A stretch of DNA of 64,000 bases, taken from Aquibacillus saliphilus. GTDB taxonomy: Bacteria > Bacillota > Bacilli > Bacillales > Amphibacillaceae. The position numbers were made by a program, and so were the translations under genes. The stretch spans positions 310,001 to 374,000 of the forward strand of contig NZ_JAIZAP010000001.1 in the NCBI RefSeq assembly GCF_020404745.1, in the 5' to 3' direction. The notes beneath the pieces were generated by a model. It saw nothing but the letters and a program-made list of their open reading frames with translations, was not told the origin of the DNA and did not search any database. This document shows positions 55,683 to 64,000 of the stretch, in pieces (the stretch's first letter is position 1; each line of letters opens with the position of its first letter).

Positions 55683-56545
55683 TAGTTTATGAGCATTTTT
55701 AGTTGATTGCTTTCATTAGCTGAAAGAGGAACGAGTGGTAAACGAACACCACCAACATCTATCCCTTTTATTTCTAATGCGAACTTAACAGGGGTTGGAG
55801 ATGGAGCCATAAATAACCCCTTCATAATAGGTAACAACTGCCGATGGATTTTTGCAGCCTTTATCACATTACCCTCATCGAAGGCTTGAACCATCTCTTG
55901 CATTTCATTACCTATTACGTGGGAAGCGACTGAAACTATACCATTGCCACCTATTGACTTTATTGGTAATGTCAGACTGTCATCACCACTATAAACAGTA
56001 AAATCATCACTAGTATTGTCAATTATTCGTGAAATCGAATCAAGATCACCACTTGATTCTTTTACGGAAACAATATTAGTTATTTTTGACAATTCAACAA
56101 CCGTATCCGCAGAAATTTGTACAACAGTTCTTCCTGGTATGTTATATAACATTACAGGAAGATTTGTTTCTTGTGCTATCGTGGAAAAATGTGCATACAA
56201 ACCCTGTTGACTTGGCTTATTATAATAGGGTGTAACAAGTAAAATAGCATCCACACCTATTTCTTCAGCTTTTTTTGTCAAGGTTATAGTAGCAGCAGTG
56301 TTATTTGTACCAGTTCCAGCTATTACTGGTACACGTTTGTTAACAACCTTAACAACATGTTCAAACAATTTTATCTTTTCTTCATTACTAAGAGTCGGAG
56401 ATTCACCTGTTGTTCCGGCAACGACTAATCCGTCAGTCCCATTATCAAGAAGATAATTGACCAATTCGGTTGTTTTCACTAAATCTAAATTATTTTTATC
56501 ATCGAATGGAGTGACCATTGCTGTAAGTACTTTTCCGAAATTCAT
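55682..56545 (-). CDS. dapA: 4-hydroxy-tetrahydrodipicolinate synthase
   Basis: This 287-residue TIM-barrel enzyme condenses pyruvate with aspartate semialdehyde. Motifs: VAGTTGESPTLSNEEK, AGTGTNNTAATI, LLVTPYYNKPSQQGLYAHF, LYNIPGRTVVQIS, and the Schiff-base lysine in IVSVKESSGDL. It is the last of asd-dapG-dapA. Its product goes to lysine, peptidoglycan and, via DpaAB, spore dipicolinate. Confidence 0.98.
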   Translation of the reverse strand: MNFGKVLTAMVTPFDDKNNLDLVKTTELVNYLLDNGTDGLVVAGTTGESPTLSNEEKIKLFEHVVKVVNKRVPVIAGTGTNNTAATITLTKKAEEIGVDAILLVTPYYNKPSQQGLYAHFSTIAQETNLPVMLYNIPGRTVVQISADTVVELSKITNIVSVKESSGDLDSISRIIDNTSDDFTVYSGDDSLTLPIKSIGGNGIVSVASHVIGNEMQEMVQAFDEGNVIKAAKIHRQLLPIMKGLFMAPSPTPVKFALEIKGIDVGGVRLPLVPLSANESNQLKMLIN

Positions 56546-56641
56546 GATACTCCTATTCTCCTTTCGTCTTCGACTACTAACAACTAAAGATGAGTATTCC
56601 AGTAATTAAAATTAACACTACAATCTACATGTCGCAGTTTG

Positions 56642-57862
56642 TTAGTCCTTAAGATTTAGCTCAAATGTTTCATGGAGCGCATTCACTGCTGTTACCAGAT
56701 CATCATGGTAAATGAGTACCCATATTGTTGTGTGACTGTCGGCAGATTGAAGAATTTGTATTCCTGCACCCGTCAAAGCTTGAACAATTTTAGCTGTAAC
56801 ACCTGGAACACCTGTCATACCTGCTCCAACTAAAGAGACTTTAGCGCAGTTTTTAGTTATTTCTGGATGGTAACCTAATTCTTTTAATAAATCTATTGCT
56901 TTATCAGTGAATATCTCCGGAATTGTGTAAACAACACCCGTAGGAGAAATATTAATAAAGTCCACAGATATACCTGCTTCAGCCATAACTTTGAACACTT
57001 GGGAATGCAGTTGATATGGTTCGGTATCTGTATTAACTTTTATCTGTGTTATTTCAGACATATGAGCAATTCCTGTTACTAATCGATCAGGTATGTCTTT
57101 ACCTTTAACTGAATCTCTAGAGGTAGTAACTAAAGTTCCCTTATCTTTTGATGCAGTCGATCTTACTCTTATTGGTACCTTTGCCTGCATGGCAATTTCA
57201 ACTGCTCTAGGATGAATAACTTTGGCCCCTTGGTAAGCTAGATTACAAATTTCTGTGTAGGTAACTACGTTTAACATTCTTGCTGATTGGACTACCCTAG
57301 GATCAGCAGTCATAATTCCTTCAACATCAGTAAAAATATCAATGTACTCAGCATCTAGCGCTGCACCAAGCGATGCCGCTGAAGTATCGCTTCCACCTCT
57401 ACCAATAGTTGTAATCTCACCACTGTCTGTTTGCCCTTGGAAGCCTGCGACTACAACTACATCACATCTTCTAAGTTCTTCAACAACTCGATCAACATGC
57501 ATTTCTTTTATTTTTGCAGATGTAAAATCGTCATTGGTTAGAAAACCTGCTTGAGCACCAGTCATTGCAATCGATGAAATATTGTTTGCTTTTAATTCAT
57601 TAGAAAATACAACAGAAGATATTGTTTCTCCACATGATAGCAGTAAATCTTGTTCTCTTTTACTTACATTTGTGTTCGGAAAATCGATTAAACCTAATAA
57701 AGAGTCAGTAGCATATGGATCAGGATGTCTTCCTATGGCTGACACGACAACAACTACTTTATATCCTTCACCAATCGCATCGGTTATATGCTCTATAGCA
57801 CTCTGTCTAGATTCTTTGTCACTAACAGAGGTGCCACCAAATTTTTGTATTAGAATTTTCAT
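56642..57862 (-). CDS. dapG: Aspartokinase I (diaminopimelate-sensitive)
   Basis: This 406-residue kinase has the amino-acid kinase start ILIQKFGGTSVSD, TTIGRGGSDTSAASLGAALDA, and a C-terminal pair of ACT domains that bind the feedback inhibitor (KVSLVGAGMTGVPGVTAKI). The order asd-dapG-dapA and spoVF next door identify it as DapG, the diaminopimelate-sensitive isozyme, rather than LysC. Start ATG at 57862 follows AGAGGTG. Confidence 0.96.
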   Translation of the reverse strand: MKILIQKFGGTSVSDKESRQSAIEHITDAIGEGYKVVVVVSAIGRHPDPYATDSLLGLIDFPNTNVSKREQDLLLSCGETISSVVFSNELKANNISSIAMTGAQAGFLTNDDFTSAKIKEMHVDRVVEELRRCDVVVVAGFQGQTDSGEITTIGRGGSDTSAASLGAALDAEYIDIFTDVEGIMTADPRVVQSARMLNVVTYTEICNLAYQGAKVIHPRAVEIAMQAKVPIRVRSTASKDKGTLVTTSRDSVKGKDIPDRLVTGIAHMSEITQIKVNTDTEPYQLHSQVFKVMAEAGISVDFINISPTGVVYTIPEIFTDKAIDLLKELGYHPEITKNCAKVSLVGAGMTGVPGVTAKIVQALTGAGIQILQSADSHTTIWVLIYHDDLVTAVNALHETFELNLKD

Positions 57863-57877
57863 TTATACACCTCTAAA

Positions 57878-58924
57878 TTATACCAAGTTTTTTTTGACTA
57901 GTGATTCAGCAATCTGAACAGAATTCCATGCTGCACCTTTAAGTAAGTTATCTGAAACTACCCATAAATGAAAACCTTTGGGGTTATCAAGGTCTTTTCT
58001 CACTCTACCAACAAAAACTTCACTTTTTCCGGCAGCACTGAGAGGTGTTGGATAAGATTGGTTGGACGGATCGTCTTCCAATATAATTCCTTCAGCATTC
58101 GAAAGTATTTTTTGAATATCAGATACTTGTAAGTTTTCATCTTCCACTTCCACATAAATGCTCTCTGCATGAGAAGTGAAAAAAGGTAGCCTTACACATG
58201 TTGCAGCAACATGGAGTTCCTTTGTATGCAATATTTTTTTTGTTTCGTTAATCATTTTCATTTCTTCAAAGGTATAACCATTTTCTTGAAAAACATCAAT
58301 TTGAGGTAATGCATTGAATGCAATTGGATAGTGTTTTTTCTCACCTTTAACAGGCAGAAGTTCTGGTTTTAACTCTTCACCATTAAGAAATGCTTGTGAT
58401 TGTTCTCTTAATTCATCTGCAGCTGAATTTCCTGCTCCAGAAACCGCTTGATAAGTTGATACAATTACACGAGATATTCCAAATGCGGCTTGAATTGGTT
58501 TTAAAGCAGCCACCATTTGAATAGTAGAACAATTTGGGTTTGCGATAATACCATTATGTGTAGCTATATCTTCTTCGTTCACCTCTGGAACAACCAAAGG
58601 AACGTTCTCATCCATACGAAAAGCACTAGTGTTATCTATAACAATTGCCCCTCTAGTAACTGCTTCATGCGCAAGACTCTTTGAAACAGAACCACCTGCA
58701 GAAAATAATGCAATTTGGACACCTGCAAAACTCTCAGGTGTTGCTTCTTCTACAACAAGCTCTTCACCTTTATAATTAATTTTTTTTCCAGCCGAACGAC
58801 TAGATGATAATAATTTTAAGTTTTTAATAGGAAAATTCTTTTTCTCTAATGTTTCCAACATTTTTTGTCCTACTGCACCTGTTGCACCAACTACTGCTAC
58901 ATTGTATCCTTGTTCATTTACCAT
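57878..58924 (-). CDS. asd: Aspartate-semialdehyde dehydrogenase
   Basis: This 348-residue NADP enzyme has the nucleotide motif VVGATGAVGQKMLETLE, SAGGSVS, the catalytic Cys in NPNCSTIQMVAALKPI, QAVSGAGNSAADEL and the HVAATCVRLPFFTSHAES histidine motif. It reduces aspartyl phosphate from DapG to the semialdehyde used by DapA. It follows dpaB by about 100 bases. Start ATG at 58924. Confidence 0.98.
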   Translation of the reverse strand: MVNEQGYNVAVVGATGAVGQKMLETLEKKNFPIKNLKLLSSSRSAGKKINYKGEELVVEEATPESFAGVQIALFSAGGSVSKSLAHEAVTRGAIVIDNTSAFRMDENVPLVVPEVNEEDIATHNGIIANPNCSTIQMVAALKPIQAAFGISRVIVSTYQAVSGAGNSAADELREQSQAFLNGEELKPELLPVKGEKKHYPIAFNALPQIDVFQENGYTFEEMKMINETKKILHTKELHVAATCVRLPFFTSHAESIYVEVEDENLQVSDIQKILSNAEGIILEDDPSNQSYPTPLSAAGKSEVFVGRVRKDLDNPKGFHLWVVSDNLLKGAAWNSVQIAESLVKKNLV

Positions 58925-59028
58925 AAAAATATGTCTCCTCTCTTATTTCACTAACATAAAAAACGTTAATAAAATTAATTTTAACATATTCTCGACGTAT
59001 CAGGTACAGTAAGGACCATTTCGCTTAT

Positions 59029-59616
59029 TTATTTTCTTTCAATAATAACTGGTTGAATTTGTGTGAATTCTAACGCATGCTCTATGGTTTCTTGGATTAA
59101 AGTCATATCTGAAACAAGAGAATTAGGTTTTTTAAACGGAGCATCTTGACCATAAGGTACAAAATACATTAACTTGGTTGACATTAGTCGCATCAGGTTG
59201 ACTCCATTTAATCCAAGTGCATCATTTGTAGATATCGCTAAAACAACTGGTTTTCCATTTCTAATCGTAGCTTTGGTTGCCATCAGTACAGGACTATCAG
59301 AAATAGCATTCGCTAATCGACTCATAGAATTACCTGTAAGTGGAGCTAGCACCATACAGTCTAACGGTTCAATAGGTCCTAGAGGTTCTGCATCAACAAT
59401 CGTTTTTATTGGCTCTCTTCCTGTTATGCTCCTGATTCTGTCCATGTGATCATCAGCTTTCCCAAACTTAGTGTCCGTTGTTTGAACAGTATAAGATACC
59501 ACGGGTACAACTTCTGCTCCTGCATCAACTAATTTTTGTATTTCTGGAAAAACGGCTTCATACGTACAATGAGATCCTGTAATTCCAAACCCTATTTTTT
59601 TCCCTTTTAAGGACAT
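59029..59616 (-). CDS. dpaB: Dipicolinate synthase subunit B
   Basis: This 195-residue flavoprotein-fold subunit starts MSLKGKKIGFGITGSHCTYEAVF and has VVSYTVQTTDTKFGKADDH, LAPLTGNSMSRLANAISDSPVLMA. It is SpoVFB, which with DpaA converts the dapA product to dipicolinic acid in the mother cell. I chose ATG 59616 with GGGGAGGAG upstream, one base after the dpaA stop; an extended frame overlaps dpaA. Confidence 0.96.
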   Translation of the reverse strand: MSLKGKKIGFGITGSHCTYEAVFPEIQKLVDAGAEVVPVVSYTVQTTDTKFGKADDHMDRIRSITGREPIKTIVDAEPLGPIEPLDCMVLAPLTGNSMSRLANAISDSPVLMATKATIRNGKPVVLAISTNDALGLNGVNLMRLMSTKLMYFVPYGQDAPFKKPNSLVSDMTLIQETIEHALEFTQIQPVIIERK

Positions 59617-59617
59617 G

Positions 59618-60514
59618 TTATATACTCCTCCCCTGAAACTCTTCATTTAAAATCTGTTCAATTACAATTCCAAGAATTTCGCCAGCCGTTTTCGGAGCTA
59701 CTATTCCTGGTAATCCTAAAGAATGCAAAGCTTTTATTCCACGCTTCTTTGCATAAGCAAAATCTACTCCACCAGGATTTGAGGCAAGATCGATAATTAA
59801 CGCGTGAGATTTCATTGGTTTAATGGATTCATCTGTCACCACCAATGCCGGAACAGTATTTATTAAAATGTCACAATCAAAAGAATAGGAGGATAGTTTA
59901 TCAATGTGAAAAGCTTCGAGCCCCATTTCCTTAGATCTAGCAAAATCTTCTTTCTTTTTTGATCCCACACTTACTTTTGCACCTAAAGCAGAGAACTTAC
60001 TAGCTGTACTTAATCCAACCCTTCCTAATCCTAATACGACAACCTTAGCAGAATGGATTGTAAAATCTGTATTTTGAATTGCTATCATAATTGTTCCTTC
60101 AACTGTAGGAATAGAATTGTAAATAGCCACGTCGTTGCGATTCATAAGCGGAAAAAGTTTTAACCCCGCTTCATTAACACAGTTTGATAAGTAACTATTT
60201 GTAATTCCACTAAAAACTAAGCAATTTGTTGAAAGTTGTTTAAACCAGCCTTCAGTCAGTTGTATTTTTCTGTTTGAAAATACTGTTTCAATGACGCCTT
60301 CATTATTAGTGCCTGGTATAGGTAAGATAATTGCATCGAGGGTTTCTAACTTTAAATCGTCTAAATTCACTTGTTTAACCCCTGTAAATCCTTGGTTTAA
60401 TTGGTCAAAGCCTACTAGCTGTATTTCTGTGATCGATGATTTCGAAAGATTTTTAATCATCTCTAAATACCTCGCATCACCGCCCAATACAGCAATATTT
60501 ATAGTTTTATCCAT
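59618..60514 (-). CDS. dpaA: Dipicolinate synthase subunit A
   Basis: This 298-residue protein has a catalytic N-terminal domain (AVLGGDARYLEMIKNLSKS) and an NAD(P)-binding Rossmann domain with VVVLGLGRVGLSTASKFSALGA. IDLASNPGGVDFAYAKKRGIKALHSLGLPGIVAPKTAGEI follows. It matches SpoVFA (297 residues). It begins the spoVF operon behind an AC-N16-CATAATATA SigK-type promoter, consistent with late mother-cell expression. Confidence 0.97.
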   Translation of the reverse strand: MDKTINIAVLGGDARYLEMIKNLSKSSITEIQLVGFDQLNQGFTGVKQVNLDDLKLETLDAIILPIPGTNNEGVIETVFSNRKIQLTEGWFKQLSTNCLVFSGITNSYLSNCVNEAGLKLFPLMNRNDVAIYNSIPTVEGTIMIAIQNTDFTIHSAKVVVLGLGRVGLSTASKFSALGAKVSVGSKKKEDFARSKEMGLEAFHIDKLSSYSFDCDILINTVPALVVTDESIKPMKSHALIIDLASNPGGVDFAYAKKRGIKALHSLGLPGIVAPKTAGEILGIVIEQILNEEFQGRSI

Positions 60515-60550
60515 TGTTTCACCTCGCCTGGCTTAATGACTATTCGTATT

Positions 60551-60577
60551 TATATTATGGGATTTTTTTTAGATAGT
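60551..60577 (-). promoter_or_regulatory. Probable SigK promoter of dpaAB
   Basis: On the minus strand AC (60577-60576), 16 bases, then CATAATATA (60559-60551), a perfect match to the SigK pattern AC-N16-CATANNNTA, 37 bases upstream of dpaA. spoVF is known to be SigK-dependent in B. subtilis. Confidence 0.78.
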
Positions 60578-60610
60578 GAATAAATCTAAATAGATAAGCA
60601 ATTTTTACAT

Positions 60611-60644
60611 AAAAAAACTCTGCTACAAAAGTAACAGAGCTTCC
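60611..60644 (-). terminator. Terminator after ymxH
   Basis: CTCTGTTAC and GTAGCAGAG arms followed by seven T residues on the minus strand. Confidence 0.92.
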
Positions 60645-60715
60645 ATCTATGTTATTAAAAATAGTAAACGTGCTCTTTTTAAAACTAAACGTTAAGATTG
60701 CCCATGATAGCTTTT

Positions 60716-60946
60716 TTATGATTCAATAATAATCATATCCTCACCTATTTTCTTAATGTCTTCCCAGTTGATTCTTATGTTTTCTCCTTCTCGTTTCATT
60801 CCAAACCAACTATAATTTGGAATAATAAACGACTTAATTTGCCCGGTTTTTTCATCTAGTTCTAAATCTGTTTGACCTAAAACACCTAAACGAGAACCAT
60901 TTCTCACATTTACAATTTCTTTCCCACTTAAATCTTTGTAACGCAT
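60716..60946 (-). CDS. ymxH: PRC-barrel protein YmxH (YlmC/YmxH family)
   Basis: This 76-residue PRC-barrel domain reads MRYKDLSGKEIVNVRNGSRLG, IKSFIIPNYSWFG and INWEDIKKIGEDMIII, the YlmC/YmxH pattern of spore formers. The family is linked to sporulation, but its action is unknown. It lies between mlpA and dpaA, as in B. subtilis, with its own terminator. Confidence 0.95.
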   Translation of the reverse strand: MRYKDLSGKEIVNVRNGSRLGVLGQTDLELDEKTGQIKSFIIPNYSWFGMKREGENIRINWEDIKKIGEDMIIIES

Positions 60947-61020
60947 TTTCCCCCACTCCTTTTTATACTAGAATTTAAGGAACTGCTTAGTCCATACTAT
61001 ACAGATATGCCAAAAAGAAA

Positions 61021-61048
61021 AAGCCTATGAGTAAAACTCATAGGCTTA
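61021..61048 (-). terminator. Terminator at the end of mlpA
   Basis: AAGCCTATGAG and CTCATAGGCTT arms overlap the mlpA stop codon and are followed by TTTC and more T residues on the minus strand. Confidence 0.88.
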
Positions 61049-62263
61049 TCCATTTGAAGAAATTAGGGCACTCGAATTTGATCCATTAAATAGCTTCTGA
61101 ATCACCATATTTGTTGACTCAAAATTTACTGCATCTATTTCTTGAATTATCTCATCCATTGAGCGATGCCTATTTAGCAGCAATTCATTTTTACCATTTC
61201 TACTCATTCGGCTATTTGTGCTTTCTAAACTTAACATTATATTTCCTTTTAACTGTTCCTTACTATTTTTTAATTCTTTAGCAGTCAATCCATTCTTCAT
61301 TAGATCCTCAACCGTGCTTGCAATTGTTTCTTTTAGCAATGGAAGTTGTTTTTGACCCGTGCCTGCATAGATTGTTAATAAGCCATTGTCAAGAAAAGAG
61401 CTGTGGTATGAAAAAACGGAATATGCCAACCCTCTTTCCTCTCTAATTTCTTGAAACAAACGTGAGCTCATGCTACCTCCAAGAACATTGTTCATAACAA
61501 TCAAACTATAGATATCATCATCCTCTATTGATAGACCGTTATACCCCATACATAAATGCGCTTGTTCGGTATCTTTTTTTCGTTCAACATGGTCAGCAAT
61601 AAATACTGGCTTTTCAAAACTAGACGGTACTTTACCTGTTTTATATTTCCCGAAATACTTTTCTATTTCGTTGAAAAATGTCTCATCTATATTACCGGCA
61701 ACAGAAATCACTATGTTCTCAGGTGAATAGTTAGTATCCATATAATCTCTTAAATCTTTAGGTTTAAACGATGCTAGTGTTTGTTCTGATCCTAAGATTG
61801 GAAAAGCAAGGGGATGCTGTCCATATGATGCTTGGGATAATAAATCATGAACAATATCATCAGGAGTATCTTCAGACATTTTAATCTCTTCTAATACAAC
61901 ATTTTTTTCTTTTTCCATTTCCTCTTGATCAAATAATGAATTAAAAAACATGTCAGCTAAAATTTCTAAAGCGTAAGCCTTATGAGTATCAAGAACTTTT
62001 GCATAAAAGCAGGTATATTCTTTTGATGTAAATGCATTGACTTGTCCGCCAATAGCGTCAAAAGCTTCTGCAATATCTCTCGCAGTACGAGTATTTGTTC
62101 CTTTGAAAAACATATGTTCTAAAAAGTGGGAAATCCCATTGTTTGCCTTACCTTCATTTCTTGACCCTGTTCGAATCCAAATTCCGAGTGTAACAGACCT
62201 TACCGCTGGAATATCTTCCATAACGACTCGTAGTCCATTTTGACATACGTATTTTTGCAACAA
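61046..62263 (-). CDS. mlpA: M16 processing-protease-like zinc peptidase MlpA
   Basis: This 405-residue M16 peptidase has HFLEHMFFKGT near the N-terminus (His46, Glu49, His50) and the downstream glutamate in VVLEEIKMSED. The second domain shows GGSMSSRLFQEIREERGLAYSVFSYHSSF. It corresponds to MlpA (YmxG), which in B. subtilis influences the extracellular protease level. It follows ylxY and is preceded by a good ribosome site (ATAGGAGGA). Start TTG or ATG choice: the given start matches the family MLQKYVCQNGLRVV. Confidence 0.95.
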   Translation of the reverse strand: MLQKYVCQNGLRVVMEDIPAVRSVTLGIWIRTGSRNEGKANNGISHFLEHMFFKGTNTRTARDIAEAFDAIGGQVNAFTSKEYTCFYAKVLDTHKAYALEILADMFFNSLFDQEEMEKEKNVVLEEIKMSEDTPDDIVHDLLSQASYGQHPLAFPILGSEQTLASFKPKDLRDYMDTNYSPENIVISVAGNIDETFFNEIEKYFGKYKTGKVPSSFEKPVFIADHVERKKDTEQAHLCMGYNGLSIEDDDIYSLIVMNNVLGGSMSSRLFQEIREERGLAYSVFSYHSSFLDNGLLTIYAGTGQKQLPLLKETIASTVEDLMKNGLTAKELKNSKEQLKGNIMLSLESTNSRMSRNGKNELLLNRHRSMDEIIQEIDAVNFESTNMVIQKLFNGSNSSALISSNG

Positions 62264-62298
62264 TTTTAGTCCTCCTATTGTGTGTTTACCTCAACTTC

Positions 62299-63249
62299 TT
62301 ATCTTTTTTCATTTAATAAATTTCCAACTGTTCCAATTCTATACTCTTTTTCAATAATATTCAAAATCAATTGATCTAAACCTTTTTTCATTACTTCTGT
62401 TGGATGCATAAGTATCATTGCCCCGGGATGAAGTTTTGAGTTAACACGATCTAACATAACTGAAGTTGTTGGTTTTTGCCAATCTACTGTATCTACTGAC
62501 CACAAAATAGTTTCCATTTCTAGTGATGAAGCTAGCTGAACTACCTGTTCATTATAACTTCCGCTTGGGGGAGCAAACCATTTCGGTTTCTCTCCAGTTA
62601 TCGCTGTTAAAATTTCATTTGTTTTGACAAGTTGTTCCTTATTTTGCTCATTCGTCAATCGTTTCATGTCTGGATGGTTAAATGCATGATTACCTATTGT
62701 GTGTCCTTCTTCGTTAATCATCTTCACCAATTTGGTATTGTTACTTGCCCATTTTCCTTCAATAAAAAAATTAGCTTTTACTTTATGCTTTTTAAGCGTA
62801 TTTAAAATACTTGGAATGTTTTCATTACCCCAGGCAACATTTATTACTAATGTAATCATCCGTTTCTCAGGATGACCTCTATATATAGGTGAATTTGGTA
62901 AATCAGTTATTGTTACTTCAGGTTTAACTTGCTCGAAAACTAATAATGATTGGTTAAATTCACCTTTATCCTGCATTTTTTCAAAGGATTTTTCAATATT
63001 TACTTTAACTCCATTTCGACCTGGTATTTTTTTCCACACTTTATCTATCTTTGCATTTTGAGGAGGTTCTTCATATTCATTACTTTTCTCCTCGATTTCT
63101 TTCATGAGTTGAGCTTTATTTACTGACACTTGTTTGGATTGTCTAGATAGACTATCAAGCATAGATGGGCTATAAGGGTTTGGGTTTTGTTGGTATGACA
63201 AAACAACTATAAATAAAAAAACCAAAAAATGGATTACCACACGATTCAA
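62299..63249 (-). CDS. ylxY: Polysaccharide-deacetylase-like sporulation protein YlxY
   Basis: This 316-residue protein has an N-terminal membrane segment (VVIHFLVFLFIVVLSY), a charged spacer and a NodB-like domain from about residue 140. That domain contains VNAWG-like INVAWGNENIPSILNTLKKHKVKANFFIEG and GHTIGNHAFNHPDMKRL. The usual TFDDG metal/catalytic aspartates are replaced by NVAWG, so deacetylase activity is doubtful, while the two histidines remain. I chose TTG 63249, seven bases after GAGGAGG; a frame start at 63306 has no such site. It lies between pnp and mlpA, its normal position. Confidence 0.9.
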   Translation of the reverse strand: MNRVVIHFLVFLFIVVLSYQQNPNPYSPSMLDSLSRQSKQVSVNKAQLMKEIEEKSNEYEEPPQNAKIDKVWKKIPGRNGVKVNIEKSFEKMQDKGEFNQSLLVFEQVKPEVTITDLPNSPIYRGHPEKRMITLVINVAWGNENIPSILNTLKKHKVKANFFIEGKWASNNTKLVKMINEEGHTIGNHAFNHPDMKRLTNEQNKEQLVKTNEILTAITGEKPKWFAPPSGSYNEQVVQLASSLEMETILWSVDTVDWQKPTTSVMLDRVNSKLHPGAMILMHPTEVMKKGLDQLILNIIEKEYRIGTVGNLLNEKR

Positions 63250-63426
63250 TTCAATCCCTCCTCGTTTATAATTTATGAAGAGAAAGGACAAGGTAGAACG
63301 AATCATTTGGTGAAACCAAGTTCTTCAATGAAATAGAGGTTTTCTATATCAATAGTATGTTCATTTACTCAATAAATAGTGTCCAATTAATACTTTTTCT
63401 AAACAACAACAGCGCTGGTTCTGGAA

Positions 63427-63475
63427 ATGGCTAACTTAGTAGTTTATTATCCACAGCAGACAATTAATGATTTCC
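63427..63475. repeat. Intergenic DnaA-box element, copy B
   Basis: It contains TTATCCACA (63447-63455) in ~50 bases closely similar to 30122-30171, in the same orientation relative to its neighbours. It lies between the pnp terminator and ylxY. Confidence 0.65.
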
Positions 63476-63486
63476 TAGACAAAAAC

Positions 63487-63517
63487 AAAAAAAGAAACTG
63501 GCATGCCAGCTTCTTAC
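63487..63517 (-). terminator. Terminator after pnp
   Basis: GAAGCTGGCA and TGCCAGTTTC arms followed by seven T residues on the minus strand. Confidence 0.92.
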
Positions 63518-63523
63518 TTTTAG

Positions 63524-64000
63524 TTACGTATTTTTCTTAGCTTTTTCTTTTTCATCCAATAATACTGCTTTTCTAGATAGGTTGACTCTTCCTTGGTTAT
63601 CGACTTCTTTAACCTTAACCATAATTTTATCACCTATTGATACAACATCTTCAACTTTGCCGATTCTTTCCTCAGCTAATTCAGAAATGTGAACTAGACC
63701 CTCTTTGCCTTTATAAAGCTCGACAAAAGCACCAAATTTCTCAACACGTTTAACTGTACCAAGATACATTTCACCTGATTCAACTTCACGTACTAAATCT
63801 TCAATGATTTTTTTCGCTTTAAGGTTCATTTCATTATCAATAGAGGAAATAAATACACTTCCATCTTGATCGATATCAATCTTTACACCAGTTTCTTCAA
63901 TGATTTTATTAATTTGTTTTCCACTCGGTCCAATAACAGAACGAATCTTATCAGGTTTAATTTTCATTGTCAAAATCTTCGGCGCATATTGCGATAATTC
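63524..64000 (-). CDS. pnp: Polynucleotide phosphorylase, C-terminal part
   Basis: The frame enters from the right edge (ELSQYAPKI before TMKIKPDKI) and runs to a stop at 63524: 158 codons of the C-terminus. It contains the KH domain ([25 protein letters not shown]) and the S1 domain ([36 protein letters not shown], then [16 protein letters not shown]). These are the RNA-binding domains of PNPase, the 3'-5' phosphorolytic exonuclease. The catalytic RNase PH domains lie outside the window. Confidence 0.97.
   Translation of the reverse strand, partial: ELSQYAPKILTMKIKPDKIRSVIGPSGKQINKIIEETGVKIDIDQDGSVFISSIDNEMNLKAKKIIEDLVREVESGEMYLGTVKRVEKFGAFVELYKGKEGLVHISELAEERIGKVEDVVSIGDKIMVKVKEVDNQGRVNLSRKAVLLDEKEKAKKNT

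Overview
The window is a continuous stretch of chromosome from a low-GC, endospore-forming member of the Bacillaceae. The gene order is that of the Bacillus subtilis pnp-to-citB segment, read here almost entirely on the minus strand. Spore genes (tlp, sspN, sspP, spoVK, cotE, spoVS, dpaAB, sirA, tepA) and the recA, lexA, mutSL, glnRA and ymf blocks are all present. The genus cannot be fixed from this sequence alone. A lone Mrp antiporter subunit and a very acidic RodZ linker would fit a salt- or alkali-tolerant genus, but that is weak inference.

From right to left (the direction of transcription) the layout is: pnp (partial), ylxY, mlpA and ymxH; the dipicolinate synthase pair dpaA-dpaB behind a good SigK-type promoter, followed by asd-dapG-dapA, which supply the lysine, cell-wall and dipicolinate precursor; tepA-ylzJ; the spoIIIE/ftsK DNA translocase; the nupNOPQ nucleoside ABC importer; the ymfF-ymfH-ymfI-ymfJ-ymfK-rodZ-pgsA-cinA-recA block; rny, ymdB and spoVS; an M19 dipeptidase; miaB, ymcA and cotE; mutS-mutL; dps; miaA and hfq; spoVK; three tiny unrecognised genes; hflX-ynbB; glnR-glnA; a lone AbiGi-like gene; the lexA/SOS divergon; ynzC, tkt, sirA and yneF; the ccdA-mrpB-yneI-ccdC group; yneK; a PAS histidine kinase; sspP; citB; a thioredoxin-like gene; an fbpB-like gene; sspN-tlp; and a second SpoVK-like AAA ATPase running off the left edge.

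Most of the window is conserved core genome. Several local features depart from that. In the yneA position opposite lexA there is a 30-residue single-membrane-segment peptide instead of a LysM-bearing YneA, under a consensus promoter with a LexA box in its spacer. An AbiGi-like gene stands alone between lexA and glnA. Three overlapping or tightly packed small hydrophilic ORFs lie between hflX and spoVK. A ~50-bp intergenic element with a perfect DnaA box occurs twice (cotE-mutS and ylxY-pnp), and an inverted pair of DnaA-like boxes lies between ymfK and ymfJ. A 12-bp stem takes in the dps start codon. Very small genes with unusual starts (sspN with TTG, the fbpB-like gene apparently with ATT) and a frameshifted remnant next to citB were found by hand. 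No rRNA, tRNA, CRISPR array, insertion sequence or prophage was seen.
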